From assembly GCF_002099425.1 (NCBI RefSeq), contig NW_018344215.1, positions 2,701,001-2,765,000 on the forward strand: a stretch of DNA of 64,000 nt, given 5' to 3'. The notes below the pieces were generated by a model. The model was not told the origin of the DNA, ran no database searches, and worked only from the letters and a program-made list of their open reading frames with translations. The position numbers were made by a program, and so were the translations under genes. Positions 32,065 to 42,590 of this stretch are shown one piece after another. Source of the DNA: Phascolarctos cinereus. Taxonomy: Eukaryota; Chordata; Mammalia; Diprotodontia; Phascolarctidae. The stretch's first letter is position 1; each line of letters opens with the position of its first letter.

Positions 32065-32250
32065 TTCTACCTGAATGGGGTCTAGAAACTCTAGAGTCTA
32101 AGGACCTGGGTTCGAATTTCATCTCTGTCACTTCTTATCCGTGTGACCTTGAGAAAGTAACTTCACATCACTGGGCCTCAGTGTCTTCATCTGTAAAATA
32201 AAGGATTTGAACTAGCTGGCCTCGGGTCTTTTCTAGTTTTACATCAATGA
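32065..32250 (+). mobile_element. tRNA/MIR-type SINE
   Basis: 'aaggacctgggttcgaatttcatctctgtcacttcttatccgtgtgaccttgag', 'gggcctcagtgtcttcatctgtaaaataaagg' and the 'tgaactagctggcctcgggtc' tail. Confidence 0.85.
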
Positions 32251-32559
32251 AGGTTCTGTCTTTATCTGATCCTGGAATCTAACCCAGACACAGAAACCAA
32301 TGAAGACATTTTATTTTGACTTGATGCTATCTTTCCCTTCCGGTCAGAGCTGGGCAGCATGGCAATCCTTTCCTCTGAATTAAGCCTTTTGGAAAGTAAT
32401 CACTCTTTTGGGGAGAAAGGTGATTTCTAGAAGTGATTTCTATGGAATACTTCTTTCAAATTCTACCTAATATTTGTTCAATATGCTATTACTCATTTGA
32501 AGGCTTTGTGTTCTTATTACATTGCTCTGTTCACTTAATTATTCATTACCCTTGGTGGT

Positions 32560-32720
32560 GAGGCAACGTGGTACAGTGGAAAATCAAGCGTCAGACCTGA
32601 CTCTTACTGTCAGAGCCCGTGAATCTGGGCCATTCACTTAATCTCTGTGGGCTTCAGTGTCCTCATCTGTGGAATGATGGGACTGGCCCAGATGACCTTT
32701 AAGGACTCCTCCAGTTCTAA
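32560..32720 (+). mobile_element. tRNA-type SINE
   Basis: 'ggcaacgtggtacagtggaaaatcaagcgtcagacctg', 'cacttaatctctgtgggcttcagtgtcctcatctgtgg' and 'cagatgacctttaaggactcctccagttcta'. Confidence 0.8.
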
Positions 32721-32724
32721 GTAT

Positions 32725-33200
32725 GTCCTCTTACCCAAAAACTATCCTGACTCTATGGCAAATTTTATAACAAATTCAGGACAAAGGCAAATTTTCTTAA
32801 CCTGACTGCCTGATTTGGGAGAAGTTAATCAGCCCAGCATCTGTTTCTATTAGCTACCCTCTCATCTGAGACATTCTTCATGGTATTTAATTAGACCAAA
32901 CTCAGTTTATTAACATGTTCTGAAGACTAATTGATTCTCCAATAATCGGGCTTTGTTCCCTTCTAGTCAAATTCTTTGATGTCTTAACAAGGTTAAGTGT
33001 CAACGTGTTCTGAAGGTAATTAATTATCCAATAAAGAGTAAGTTTCATACATCTGGCTTATGAATCCTGATCTCTGATGATTTATGGTTAAGAAAGACAC
33101 AAATTTCCGTTGCCTAGCCACATTTTTAACAGCTAGGATTGTCACCTAGTCTAATAAACCTCATTTCAGTATATAAAACAAATTAGATGCACATGATAAA
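32725..33200. other. Repeat-poor stretch with a duplicated CCAAT-type motif
   Basis: AT-rich single-copy-looking DNA. A 36-base segment recurs 90 bases later (32911-32947 and 33001-33036), both carrying 'tgttctgaag', a 'taatt' homeodomain-type core and 'ccaataa'. Possible regulatory DNA. Confidence 0.45.
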
Positions 33201-33204
33201 TTTT

Positions 33205-33545
33205 TCTTTAAAAATGAGCCATTCCTGCCCTGAAGGAGCTTCCAGTCTACTGTAGAGAGGAACAAACAGCTGCTTAATGTCTGGAGAGGTGGAGAAAGGC
33301 TTCTGGAGGAAATGGCACTCAAGGTGGGTCTTTGAAGTTAGAGAGGAATTGAGAGAAACAGAGATGTGGAAAGAGTGAATTCCAGGCACAACTTGTAGGA
33401 CTATGGTGAGGTAGAAGATGAGATGATGGGTTAGGAGGTGAGCTGCTTAGCCAGTCTGGTAGCAACACAGATCTTGGAGAAGAGCAAAGTGAAGTAAGGC
33501 TGGAAGGGTGAGTTAAGGCTGAAGTACTGAGGGCCTTCAATGCTC
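33205..33545 (-). mobile_element. L2 3' region
   Basis: 'tgccctgaaggagcttccagtctactg', 'ggcttctggaggaaatggcactcaaggtgggtctttgaagttag' and 'gaattccaggcacaac' fit the reversed L2 3' UTR. Confidence 0.75.
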
Positions 33546-33839
33546 TTCTGTGATGACCTTTCATTCTTCTCCTGGCTCTGTGACTCCCCCAAACTTAACC
33601 CCATCCCTCAGCTGCCCTTTCACCCTGGACCTTTGCTCAGCAGTCCCTGGGCCCTCCTTACCTCAGAACAGCCATCTGCCACAGCATCCCCCTTCTCCCA
33701 TTGGTGAGCTACTCCCAGGGCCTCCATTTTGGGAAAGGTCCCAGGCCGGCCATCTTTCATCAGTCTTCTGACTCTCGGCACTTAGCCACAATCCCCATTA
33801 AGGATATCCACTCCCCATAGCCCTTCTTTCATCTCCCTT

Positions 33840-33960
33840 CTGTGTGGTATTCCCTGATTAGACTTAGCGTCTTGAGAGCAGGGACTGTCTTTTTATTTGT
33901 AGGTACTTAGCACAATCTCTAGCACACAGTAAGTGCTTAATAAATGCTTCATGACTGCCT
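33840..33960 (+). mobile_element. L2 3' end
   Basis: 'gacttagcgtcttgagagcagggactgtc', 'agcacaatctctagcacacagtaagtgcttaataaatgc' is the sense L2 end. Sequence at 33546-33839 before it is unassigned. Confidence 0.75.
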
Positions 33961-34256
33961 CAAATGTTCAGCTGTATTTTGTTTTTGTCCTAGAGTCAGG
34001 GAGAAGTCGGTAAGGCTTTTGGTCAAAGAAATGACCTCACCAGGCCTATACTTTAGGAGAGATTTGCCATATTTGGAATTTGAACTTATGTTCTTAGCTC
34101 CAAATCTAGGCACCTGCCACTACAGCATGCTGATGTTTTGGGTAGTTGTTTATAGGATGGGTGGATGGGGCCATTGTCATTATTAGCATTTTATGGATGC
34201 CTGAAATTCTCCGAGATGATGAAGGTGTATACAAAAGTAGAATTAATCAGTTGGAT

Positions 34257-34499
34257 GGGGGCAGCTAGGAGGGGGTTAGTGGATAGAGTGCTGGGCCTGG
34301 AGTAAGGAAGACCTGAGTTCGAATCTGGCCTCAGATGCTTAGTAGCTGTGTGACCCTGGGCAAGTCACTTAACCCTGTTTTGCTCAGTTTCCTCATCTGT
34401 AAAATAAGCTGGAAAAGGAAACGGTAAGCCGCTCTATTATCTCTGCCAAGAAAACTCCAAATGGGGTCATGAAGAGTCCCACCCACCAACAAAATGAAC
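34257..34499 (+). mobile_element. MAR1-type SINE
   Basis: 'gggggcagctaggagggggttagtggatagagtgctgggcctggagtaaggaagacctgagttcgaatctggcc', 'aaaataagctggaaaaggaaacgg', 'aaaactccaaatggggtcatgaagagtc' and an ACAA tail. Confidence 0.93.
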
Positions 34500-34609
34500 A
34501 AGCATTTATTAAGCATCTATGCAACCTTCCGTTTGCCAGCCATGCTCTTCCTAAGGAACAGCTTGGAGTTGCTATGCACCTTCATTAATGTGATTCCAAC
34601 TCCCAAATT

Positions 34610-34760
34610 CTTACTAAGGCACTGTGCTGAGTTTTCAGGATTCAAAAACAAAATTGCATAATTCTTCCCCTAAAGAAGCTTGCATTCTATCATGGAGTCA
34701 ACATGCCTGCTTATTAGGTATGTAGAAAATAAATATATTGAAAATATTATAAAGAGCCCC
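34610..34760 (-). mobile_element. L2 3' end fragment
   Basis: 'aaggcactgtgctgagttttcaggattcaaaaac' and 'cttcccctaaagaagcttgcattctatcatggag' match the reversed L2 end. Confidence 0.65.
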
Positions 34761-34764
34761 TGCC

Positions 34765-35095
34765 TTCATGGAGCTGAACTTCCAGTTGGAGAATCAAGGT
34801 TCATGAGAGGTGGTTAGAAAGTAGTAAAACTGATTTGTGGATGTGATCTATGGAATCGGCTCATCCCTCAGAATGTGCGTTTTGTACATATGTGAAAATC
34901 AGAAAACAACATGAGAAACCTGTATTGCCCGTTGTAATATCATACACTAAGTAAGTACTCTGGGAATTCAAAAAAGAGAAGAGAAAGTTAGAGACTGAAA
35001 TATGTTCTTTTCATAACCAAGTCCAAGGTCAACTGCATCGACATTATAGAAATGCTTGAAATGTATGAATTTTTCAAGTTTACATTTTTTCTGGA
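34765..35095. other. Intron without recognised element
   Basis: A second short reversed L2-like string lies at 34755-34810 ('agagcccctgccttcatggagctgaacttccag'). The rest is AT-rich and unassigned. Confidence 0.45.
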
Positions 35096-35102
35096 AACTG
35101 TA

Positions 35103-35345
35103 AGAGGCAGTATAGCATAGTGGATAGAGAGCTGGATTCTGAGTCTAGACTACCTGGGCTCATGCCATGCCTTTGTAGGCCCTGGTGGTGTGACCCTGGC
35201 AAAGAGGCTTAACCTCCATTGCTTTATTGCAGCTGTCTGAGGCTATCAATCCCAGGGAAGGTGCAGACCTACATTGGCACAGGGAGTTCCTTCTATCAGT
35301 AACAGCAGAGGTCTGGTCCCCATTACTATCCAGGAGTTACATCTT
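35103..35345 (+). mobile_element. tRNA-type SINE, variant 3' end
   Basis: 'gaggcagtatagcatagtggatagagagctggattctgagtctag' opens it. 'gcagctgtctgaggctatcaatcccagggaaggtgcagacctacattggcacagggagttcc' is the variant 3' end also at 19560. Confidence 0.8.
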
Positions 35346-35399
35346 TTAAATTTCCTTCATTGTTAATGGGACAGCATTCTAGATGTTCATTTAGCTTAG

Positions 35400-35815
35400 C
35401 TCGTTTTCAATTGTGTCTGATTCTTTTGGATCCCCCTTGTGGTTTTCAAGGCAAAAATAGTGGAGTGGTTCACCATTTCCTTCTCCGGCTCATTTCACAG
35501 GTGAGGAAACTGAGGTAAACAGGGTTAAGTGGGGAAGCTAGGTGGCGTACTGGATAGAGCTCCGGCCTTGGAATCAGGAGGACCTGAGTTCAAATGTGGC
35601 CTCAGACACTTGACACTCATTAGCTGTATGACTCTGGGCAAGTCACTTAACCCCTATCGCCTCACCACAAAAAAAAAAAAGTCCTCCTAAACAGGGTTAA
35701 GCAACTTACCCAAGGTTACACAGATAGTAAGTGTCTGAAGCTGGGTCTGAACTCAAGAAGATGAGTCTTCCTGACTCCAGGCCCAGTGCTTTATGCACTG
35801 AGCTGTCTAACTGTC
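35400..35815 (-). mobile_element. MAR1-type SINE split by a WSINE
   Basis: Reversed MAR1 in two parts: 35400-35529 ('ttttcaattgtgtctgattcttttggatccccc...caccatttccttctccggctcatttcacag') and 35702-35815 ('caacttacccaaggttacacagatagtaag...cccagtgctttatgcactgagctg'). Confidence 0.92.
35530..35687 (+). mobile_element. WSINE-type SINE inserted in MAR1, 14-bp target-site duplication
   Basis: 'tggggaagctaggtggcgtactggatagagctccggcc' through 'ctgggcaagtcacttaacccctatcgcctcacc' to a poly-A tail. 'taaacagggttaag' stands exactly at both sides (35516-35529 and 35688-35701). Confidence 0.95.
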
Positions 35816-36039
35816 CCTAAATTTGCCCTAGGTGGGCAAATAGTCCCATTATTTTCTGTAAAACTCTTCCTAAAAGGCTGATTGTGAGATACAGTGTCAT
35901 AGACCAACGTCTTCCATTTGGGAATGCAGAATTTTTTGCAGCAATCTATTCCACGCTGTGGAATAATGAAAACATCGCTGTACTGACAGTCGAGAGGTCT
36001 GAGCTCTCCTTCTGACAGTATCCCAGTGAAAGTGCTCAG

Positions 36040-36170
36040 AGCATCACAGATTTAGAGCTGCAGCAGGCGTTAGGTGTCACCCAGCCTGGCCCCCCTCATT
36101 CGACTGATGAGGAAGCTGAGAGAAATGGCCAGCCTAGTGTCACATGAATAGGAAGTGGCAGAACTGAAGG
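36040..36170 (-). mobile_element. MIR fragment
   Basis: 'gatttagagctgcagcaggcgttag', 'ccctcattcgactgatgaggaagctgag' mark a reversed MIR. Confidence 0.65.
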
Positions 36171-36660
36171 AGAGAAAACAATCAAATAAGAAAACCTAAG
36201 CTAGCGATGACTTCATGTGATTCAGAAGATGTCATGCAGTTCTATGTCACAGAGAGCGGCAGCCTCTGAAGAATTAGAGAGGAGGATCCTCCAGAGGGCA
36301 ATGGAGAGGCCTTGGTGGAAGGAAAGGGGCCATAACTCCTGTCCAACCACAGATTGCCCAAGAAGAGTGAGTCCCATCAGAGAAGGATGAATAGGAAAAG
36401 AGATTGTTGCCTGTGTGTGCAGCAAACAAGGCACAACTGCTAGGCAGCCCATGTCCTCCATTAGCCTCTTGGAAGAGCAATGAAATACTCCCAGAGAAGA
36501 CACAGACGAGGGTCATCCAGACCAAGAGGAAATGAGTGGATGCGTCACCCTGTTGGGGGGAGTATCCATGTCTGTCAAAGTATCAGAATAGGAGAAGAAG
36601 GTCCATAAGATAACTGCAGGAAGAACTGAAGGAAGCTTGCTGGGTCATAATATTCAGATT
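36171..36660. other. Intron without recognised element
   Basis: No repeat core. Minus-strand frames of 93 and 83 codons (36222-36525) overlap in different phases, and neither is recognised. Confidence 0.45.
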
Positions 36661-36669
36661 CTGTCCTCT

Positions 36670-37100
36670 ATGCAGCAATTAATCTGCAAATTTTTATTAG
36701 CTGCCTACTATGTGCTAGGCATATAAAGACAAACTTTCAACTAGTTAGTCCCTCCCCTCAGTGACCTTCCATTTTTTCAGGGATTGGAATCCCCAATGGT
36801 ATTATTTCTCTACTTTATATAAAAAGTGGTTCTAAATTCCCCCATCCACCGTGGATAGAATAAAAGGAACAGACTATCATTTCTGACGTGCTTTAAGGTT
36901 TACAAAGTGCTTCACATACATGGTCTCAGACAGTTTTAATGTAGGTGGTACAAATAATGCCATTCCCATTTTACAGATGAGGCTGCAGCTTAGAGAGAGC
37001 ATGTGACTTACCCAAACACACACAACTATTAACTATCATAGGCAAGGTTCTAACACAGGTCTTGCCTGACTTCTCCATAGAACCAAATTGCCTCTCAAGT
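36670..37100 (-). mobile_element. L2 3' fragment followed by MIR
   Basis: 36670-36780 reads 'tttttattagctgcctactatgtgctaggcat' (reversed L2 end). 36885-37100 reads 'gtgctttaaggtttacaaagtgcttcacatacatgg', 'cattcccattttacagatgagg', 'caaattgcctctc' (reversed MIR/CORE-SINE). Confidence 0.7.
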
Positions 37101-37104
37101 AGTC

Positions 37105-38075
37105 AATTTACCTTAAGGAAAATTATATTAAAAAATTAGGGCATTTCCCTGGGATAATTGCCCATGTGGTTTAGAGAGAAGTTGCTGATACATTATGGCT
37201 AATATCCTGGGATCATCCCTGCTTCATTTGGATTCTATTTGATGTCTTAATTGATAACCACTTTAGTTCTAACCAGGAATTTACCCCCAACTGTTGGGAG
37301 CACTGGTTTTCTTCCCTGAGAAGTGCAGCCAGAAGAAGTCAGGATTTTAAATGTCTTTCTCAATTCTCTTTCATTTCATATGTTCTTGCTCTATTGCCCA
37401 GAACGTGCGTGTTAGCGATTGTCTAAACAATTTCTTCTGAAATCTCTTGTCAGAGAAGTTGATGGATATATGCAAAAACGTACCATTTGGGGATAGTCAT
37501 ATAAGCTTCATCCATATTTATGAGAGTGCTTCTCCTTATCTTAATTTTCAGATTCCTTGTCAGGGTGTTTATGCCAACACAGTCTTCACGATAAACAGCT
37601 TTGAAAAATAATCTAAATACACATACATATTTGTTTGCCATTACCTTCCTGCCTTAATTTGACAACAGTATAAAATTCAAATACTACTAATATGCTTGTA
37701 ACATTTTCCACACTCTGGAGACAGGTGTTCAATTTGCATTGAATTTCTTTGCATTGGAAGACCTGGAATTGATCCAGGGACACGTGGACTGAAGGAGCTT
37801 CACTTCAGTGTCCGTGCTGTAGATTTGAGATGTTTCTGATTCACAAACTCCCATTTATGATATAAGATCTCCTTAAAGGTGAGCCGTTATCTTCAATCTG
37901 TGGCTCCAAGAAGTTGGATCAGGAGCAGTGGTTACACCCTAGTAAGACTGTCTCTTCAGACGGGCTAAACCAGGATAACTGACGGGCCTCAAACCTGTTG
38001 GTGAGTTCAGGCCATGTCTACCCCAGGCATGTGAAGACTTCCCCCAGCTTCCCCAGCTGAATGGGTAGATGAGAA
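37105..38075. other. Repeat-poor stretch, possible conserved non-coding DNA
   Basis: Nearly 1 kb with no recognised repeat and mixed, AT-leaning composition, including a rare CpG-bearing string 'gaacgtgcgtgttagcgattg' near 37402. Nothing is coding by eye. Confidence 0.4.
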
Positions 38076-38079
38076 CATT

Positions 38080-38355
38080 TTGTTCCAGGGATCACAGAGG
38101 CAGCTGAAGCCAGGGCGGTGGAGTGCTTGGAGCCCGGTCAGGAATCAAAGACTCCAAGGTCCTCCTCTGCATCCCAGGCCATCGCCAGCCATCTTGACTT
38201 TTGCTCTGCCTTTGGACATTCATGACTCTGGAAGAGAAAGTAAGGCTGATGACTTTGTGCAGCTCTGCCTCATTGAAATCCAATTCATGCACGAGTCAAG
38301 ACATTGCCCCATGATGTCATTGGTTGTCTTTGAAAATGAAGCACAAACAGCAATA
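38080..38355 (+). mobile_element. Marsupial interspersed repeat, family uncertain (possibly MAR3-like)
   Basis: The 3' part 'ctcattgaaatccaattcatgcacgagtcaagacattgcccc', 'gatgtcattggttgtctttgaaaatgaagcacaaacag' recurs in reverse at 62985-63160, so it is a dispersed repeat. The ACAA-type end suggests mobilisation by RTE. I am unsure of the name. Confidence 0.55.
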
Positions 38356-38374
38356 TCTTGAATATGCTACAGCC

Positions 38375-38721
38375 TTGAGCTAGAGCAGTATGGTGGAAAG
38401 TTGAGTCTGGAGTCAGGGTAACTGAATTTAAATCCTGTTTCTGCCACTTACTGCTGGTGTGTCCTTGTGCCAGTTACTTAACCCTTCTGGACGGCCAGGT
38501 ACACACCACTGGGCCTAGAGTCAGGATGAATAGAGTTCAAATCCAGCATCAGACACTTACTAGCTGTGTGACCCTAGGCAAGTCACTTAACTTGTCTGGC
38601 TCTGTTTCCTCATCTATAAAGTAAGGATAATAATAACTCCTACCTCCCATGGTTGGTGTAAGAATTAGATAATATAATATGCCTAAAGCCCTTAGTACAA
38701 TGTCTGGCATATGGTGTTGTT
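38375..38721 (+). mobile_element. Two SINEs in a row (MIR-type, then CORE-type)
   Basis: 38375-38495: 'agcagtatggtggaaagttgagtctggagtcagggtaactgaatttaaatcc'. 38500-38721: 'gagttcaaatccagcatcagacacttactagctgtgtgaccctaggcaagtcac', 'agtaaggataataataactcctacctcc' and the 'cttagtacaatgtctggcatatgg' tail, which resumes after the MAR1 as 'gtggcctatagtaagtgtttcataaatg'. Confidence 0.8.
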
Positions 38722-38977
38722 CAGTTATTCATTTGAATCTGAGTCTTTGTGACCTTGAGGACCAAAGCATGCCAACGCTATCCACGGGATTTGCTTCCTA
38801 AAGAGCGTTTTGCCATCTCCTTCTCCAGCTCATTTTAAAGTTGAAGAAACTGAGGTCAACAGAGGTTAAGTAACTTGCCCAGGGTCATACGGATATTAAG
38901 TGTCTGAGGCTGGATTTGAACTCGGTTCTTCCTACCTCCAGGCAGCACTCTATCTACTTAGCCACCTAGCTGCCTCT
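38722..38977 (-). mobile_element. MAR1-type SINE inserted in a CORE-SINE tail
   Basis: 'tgttgttcagttattcatttgaatctgagtctttgtgacc', 'ttgccatctccttctccagctcatttt', 'agcactctatctacttagccacctagctgcc'. The interrupted host tail continues on both sides. Confidence 0.92.
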
Positions 38978-39386
38978 GAGTGGCCTATAGTAAGTGTTTC
39001 ATAAATGTTTATTTCCTCCCCTTCCTATTCCTCCTTCTGACTAAAGATCTAGGATCCTATGGAGTTCCCTCACCAATAATATGATTTCTCTCCTCCTAAT
39101 CCTTTTTTGATAAAATGAATACTGTAGACTCTATATAGCTATTTCATGTAACACAGAAGCAAAATGGATTTCACATCTTGCTAGAAACAGTCTTTACTTC
39201 TCAACAGCCAAAACTAGCGCGGGGCTACAAGGGCTGTGATCCGTAGCACCAGTATCTGGAGGACATTGGCAACATACATGCCTATGAGTTCCTTGAGAAC
39301 AAGGCCTTTCTCTCTATCCCCTGAAATACTTAGACACCAAAAAAGATGAAATTCTAGTCAGGGTAAACTACATAAGCTCTGGCTAG

Positions 39387-40135
39387 AAAGCCAAAATGAA
39401 CACCACATATTCTTCAGCCAGCAAGTAGAGCGGCTTCCTTGATGTAAATGGAATGGGATGTGTCATCTCATCTTTCCTGCTGATTTCCCATATTGTAATT
39501 CACATTGTATTATGCCATTCAGCACATGTACTTTGTCAATAACCATTCCATACTCTAATCAGAGCCAAAGATTCATCTATTGACATCATGTCCATTTCCT
39601 AGCTTTTGATGAATAAAAAAAGGATGGATTACAAAAACAATGTGTTTTATTTTAGGATTCTTACACATCGTCCTCATTTACTCTCAAATTCCACGTGAGG
39701 CTCATTGACCTGTCAAAGAAATCGATGAATATGACAAAAGAGAACAGAAATCATCTTTAAAATGGAATTATGGAGGGAGGCATCATCCAGCTAATCAGCT
39801 ATTATGTAGAAAATATGGTTTTCTACTCTAGAGCTTTAACTACAATGGAGTAACCATGGCTGTGTCCAAAGCCACTGAAATTGAAGACATAAGAAATGAT
39901 TGCCTGCAATAACTACTTTAAAATGATGTAATTATTAATCGTATTAGTCATGAGAGGCCACATGATATTGATAGAAAGCTGGTCTTGGAATCAGGAAGTC
40001 TTGGGTTCAAGTTCGGACTCTCGCACATATTGGCCATGTGACCTTTAATTTGCAGAGATGGTGCTTATCTCCACTGTGGAAGGATTTTCCTCATCTGGAA
40101 GTTTTCTTACACTGACAATATCAAATGTCTAGGCC
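39387..40135 (+). repeat. Left arm of a long inverted repeat
   Basis: Reads as the reverse complement of 44899-45655 over its whole length, at roughly 85-90% identity by eye with a few small indels. A sample: 'aatcagagccaaagattcatct' here and its complement near 45470. The arm contains a SINE-like piece near 39955-40045 at the same relative place as in the other arm. Whether the arm is an inverted duplication or one copy of an unknown repeat family is unresolved. Confidence 0.88.
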
Positions 40136-40475
40136 CTATCTCAATTTTCCTTCATGAATCACAAACTTGATTTGAGCATGAACTGCTGGTCTGGGGCCAT
40201 GTTTCAAGCTAGTCGCTTGCTCCAGGCACCAAAAATTACTTATTATGGTTCTGTGCAGGTCTATAGCTAGAAACAAAGAAAATTTTCAATGTATAACACC
40301 TTGTCCATTTGCATATACTCAGCAGACTTAATGGTAATTGAAAAAGATTGAGTTCAAAAGCATTGTTCTTAATTTTTGTAGCAGAATGAAAGGGTGAAAA
40401 TTGTATGATTGAATGAATGAGTAAATGCATCTTTATGCAGGGATACTTAACCTGGGCTATATGATTTTTTTAATA
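40136..40475. other. Intron between the inverted arms, unassigned part
   Basis: AT-rich and unique-looking. No repeat or gene recognised. Confidence 0.45.
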
Positions 40476-40480
40476 TTTTG

Positions 40481-40726
40481 CTTTGTTCAGTTATTTCAGT
40501 CACGTCCAATTTTTTGTGACACGTTTTGGGGTTTTCTTGGCAAAGATACTGGAATGATTTTCCATTTCCTTCTTTAGCTCATTTTACATTTGAGGAAACT
40601 GAGGCAAACCAGATTAAGTGACTTACCCTTGGTTGTATAGCTAGTACATGTCTGAGGCTGGATTTGAACTCAAGTCTTCCTTCCCCCAAGCCCAGGCTCT
40701 ATCCACTGTACCACCTAACTGCCCTA
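40481..40726 (-). mobile_element. MAR1-type SINE
   Basis: 'tttgttcagttatttcagtcacgtccaattttttgtgac', 'ggggttttcttggcaaagatactgg', 'cccaggctctatccactgtaccacctaactgcc' is a full reversed copy. Confidence 0.94.
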
Positions 40727-40879
40727 CTATTTTCCTATCTGTAATCAATCTAGTTGGTTTCCTTTGTGATTCTCTACATTTTATTGCATTGCTTTAAACA
40801 CATTATTCTAAAAATGGGTGCACAGACCTCATCAGCCTATCTATCCAAGGGATCGAGGCTGAGAAAGGATTACGAATCC

Positions 40880-41060
40880 CCACGTTAGTAGTAAGGAACC
40901 TCAAGATCATCAAGTCCAACCCCCTCATTTTGCACCTCAGGAAACTGAAGCACAGAGAGGTAAATAACCTGCTCATGTTTGATCAGGGTGGAAGTGGCAA
41001 AACAAGGATTTGAACCCACGTCCCAGGACCTGTTTAGTTTAGTTTCCCTTCTATTTCACT
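40880..41060 (-). mobile_element. MIR
   Basis: 'tcatcaagtccaaccccctcattttgcacctcaggaaactgaagcacagagaggtaaataacc' is a well-kept reversed MIR. Confidence 0.85.
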
Positions 41061-41064
41061 CTGC

Positions 41065-41350
41065 ATTCAATTCAGCAAGTACATGCTAGGAACTATGCTG
41101 ACTGCTGGACATTCAAAAAGGAAAAGTCTCTACCTTCGGAGAAATTACAATCTACAGTCAATCAGCCCCCAAGCATTTATTAAGCCCCTTAGATGTCCCA
41201 GGCACTGTGCTAAACACAAAAAAGGCAAAAGACAGTACCTGCCCTTGAGGAGCTTGCAGTCTAATGGGAGAGACAACATAAAAACAAATATATTCAAAGC
41301 AAGCTATATGCATGATAAATGGGAAATAATTAAAAGATGGAAAGCCTTGT
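41065..41350 (-). mobile_element. Two L2 3' ends in tandem
   Basis: 41065-41158 ('aagtacatgctaggaactatgctgactgctgg') and 41159-41350 ('gcatttattaagccccttagatgtcccaggcactgtgctaaac', 'gcccttgaggagcttgcagtctaatgggag') are both reversed L2 ends in the same direction. Confidence 0.8.
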
Positions 41351-41354
41351 AATT

Positions 41355-41925
41355 AAGAAGAGTTACCAGTGAGTGAAATGTCAATTCTAAGATTACGAAG
41401 TCATACTAAGTATTTGTGTTAAGGGGGAAAATTATTTTTTTTAAATGTAACAAATTGATTTATTAATTCTAAAAGTCATTTCCAACCCGACTTTTTAAAA
41501 AGATCCCAAACTACTACTTTAATCAAATTAATTCTAGCCTCAGACTGAATTTGTAATTAATTATATATCATGCCTTTTTTTTTTTTTTTGCTAGACTGCC
41601 CTGAAGAAAAGAGGGAGCTAAATGATGGTTGCTATTTTTACCTTTAATTTCCATGCTGTTCTCTCCTACACTGGTTGCCTATTTTGATATATCTCCCTCA
41701 TTGAATTGTTGACTCTTTGTGTTCACTCAGAGGTGAATTCAGTGATGGGTATAATTTTAGAAATCTAACAAATGATAAATTAATAAACAGAATCCCAGGT
41801 GGAAGAAGTGCCTTCCAATGACCTTTTTGTACTTAATGGTTGAAGTTGAAGTAGAAGAATATGAAGGAGGACATTTTTGAGTGTGTGCAGTTATTAAACA
41901 ACATAAATTTATTAAATCAACATTT
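41355..41925. other. Intron without recognised element
   Basis: AT-rich with homopolymer runs. No gene recognised. Confidence 0.45.
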
Positions 41926-41934
41926 TAGACATTA

Positions 41935-42080
41935 ACGATGCTTTGGAGATTATTTAGTCCAAATCAATCATTTGAAATGAAGAAACTAAAGCCCAAAAGA
42001 TGTGGTGGACATCAATTTCACAGAGCTACTTAATGGTGGACCAGAACCTAGGTCCTTTGTCTCTTAGTCCAAAACTCTTC
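41935..42080 (-). mobile_element. MIR fragment
   Basis: 'ttatttagtccaaatcaatcatttgaaatgaagaaactaaagcccaaaagatg' and 'cacagagctacttaatggtgg' are a worn reversed MIR. Confidence 0.6.
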
Positions 42081-42244
42081 TCGTTTTAAAATCATTATTT
42101 TCTTGTGAATGATATTCGTGCATTTTAAGAGTAATCAGAACATGCAGGTTTTAATGACTCTAAATCCAAGTGTCCCACTGATTTCTCAAGTTCTGGTTGA
42201 TGAATTGGTTAATCCATGCCTCCTCTGAATTAACTAAACTTTTT

Positions 42245-42590
42245 GTTAATTTTTAATTATTATTTTTTTTCAATTATCAAGTCACCCCACCCCGCATCAC
42301 ACTTGCCTCTTCCTCCTCTCTGGGAACTGTCTTATAAGGTAACAACATTCACTTTTGATTTTTTTTTTTTGGTGATAGTTTTTCCATTTATGTTGTTGTA
42401 GCCACTGAGCACATTGCTTTCCTGGATCTGCTGGCTTCCTTCTGCATCAGTTGATAGAGGTCCTTTTATGCTTCTCTGTATTCATAACACTCATCATTTC
42501 TTATATCATACTAATAACATTCCATTACATGTATGAACAGCAATTTAACCATCTTATATGTAGTTTTTGTATGTGCTCCTCTGTGGGTCC
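42245..42590 (-). mobile_element. L1 LINE 3' region (antisense)
   Basis: 'tttccatttatgttgttgtagccactgagcac', 'ctgctggcttccttctgcatcagttg' and 'ttcttatatcatactaataacattccattacat' are complements of L1 strings just after the ORF2 end, as at 58910-59050. It is strongly diverged. Confidence 0.7.
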
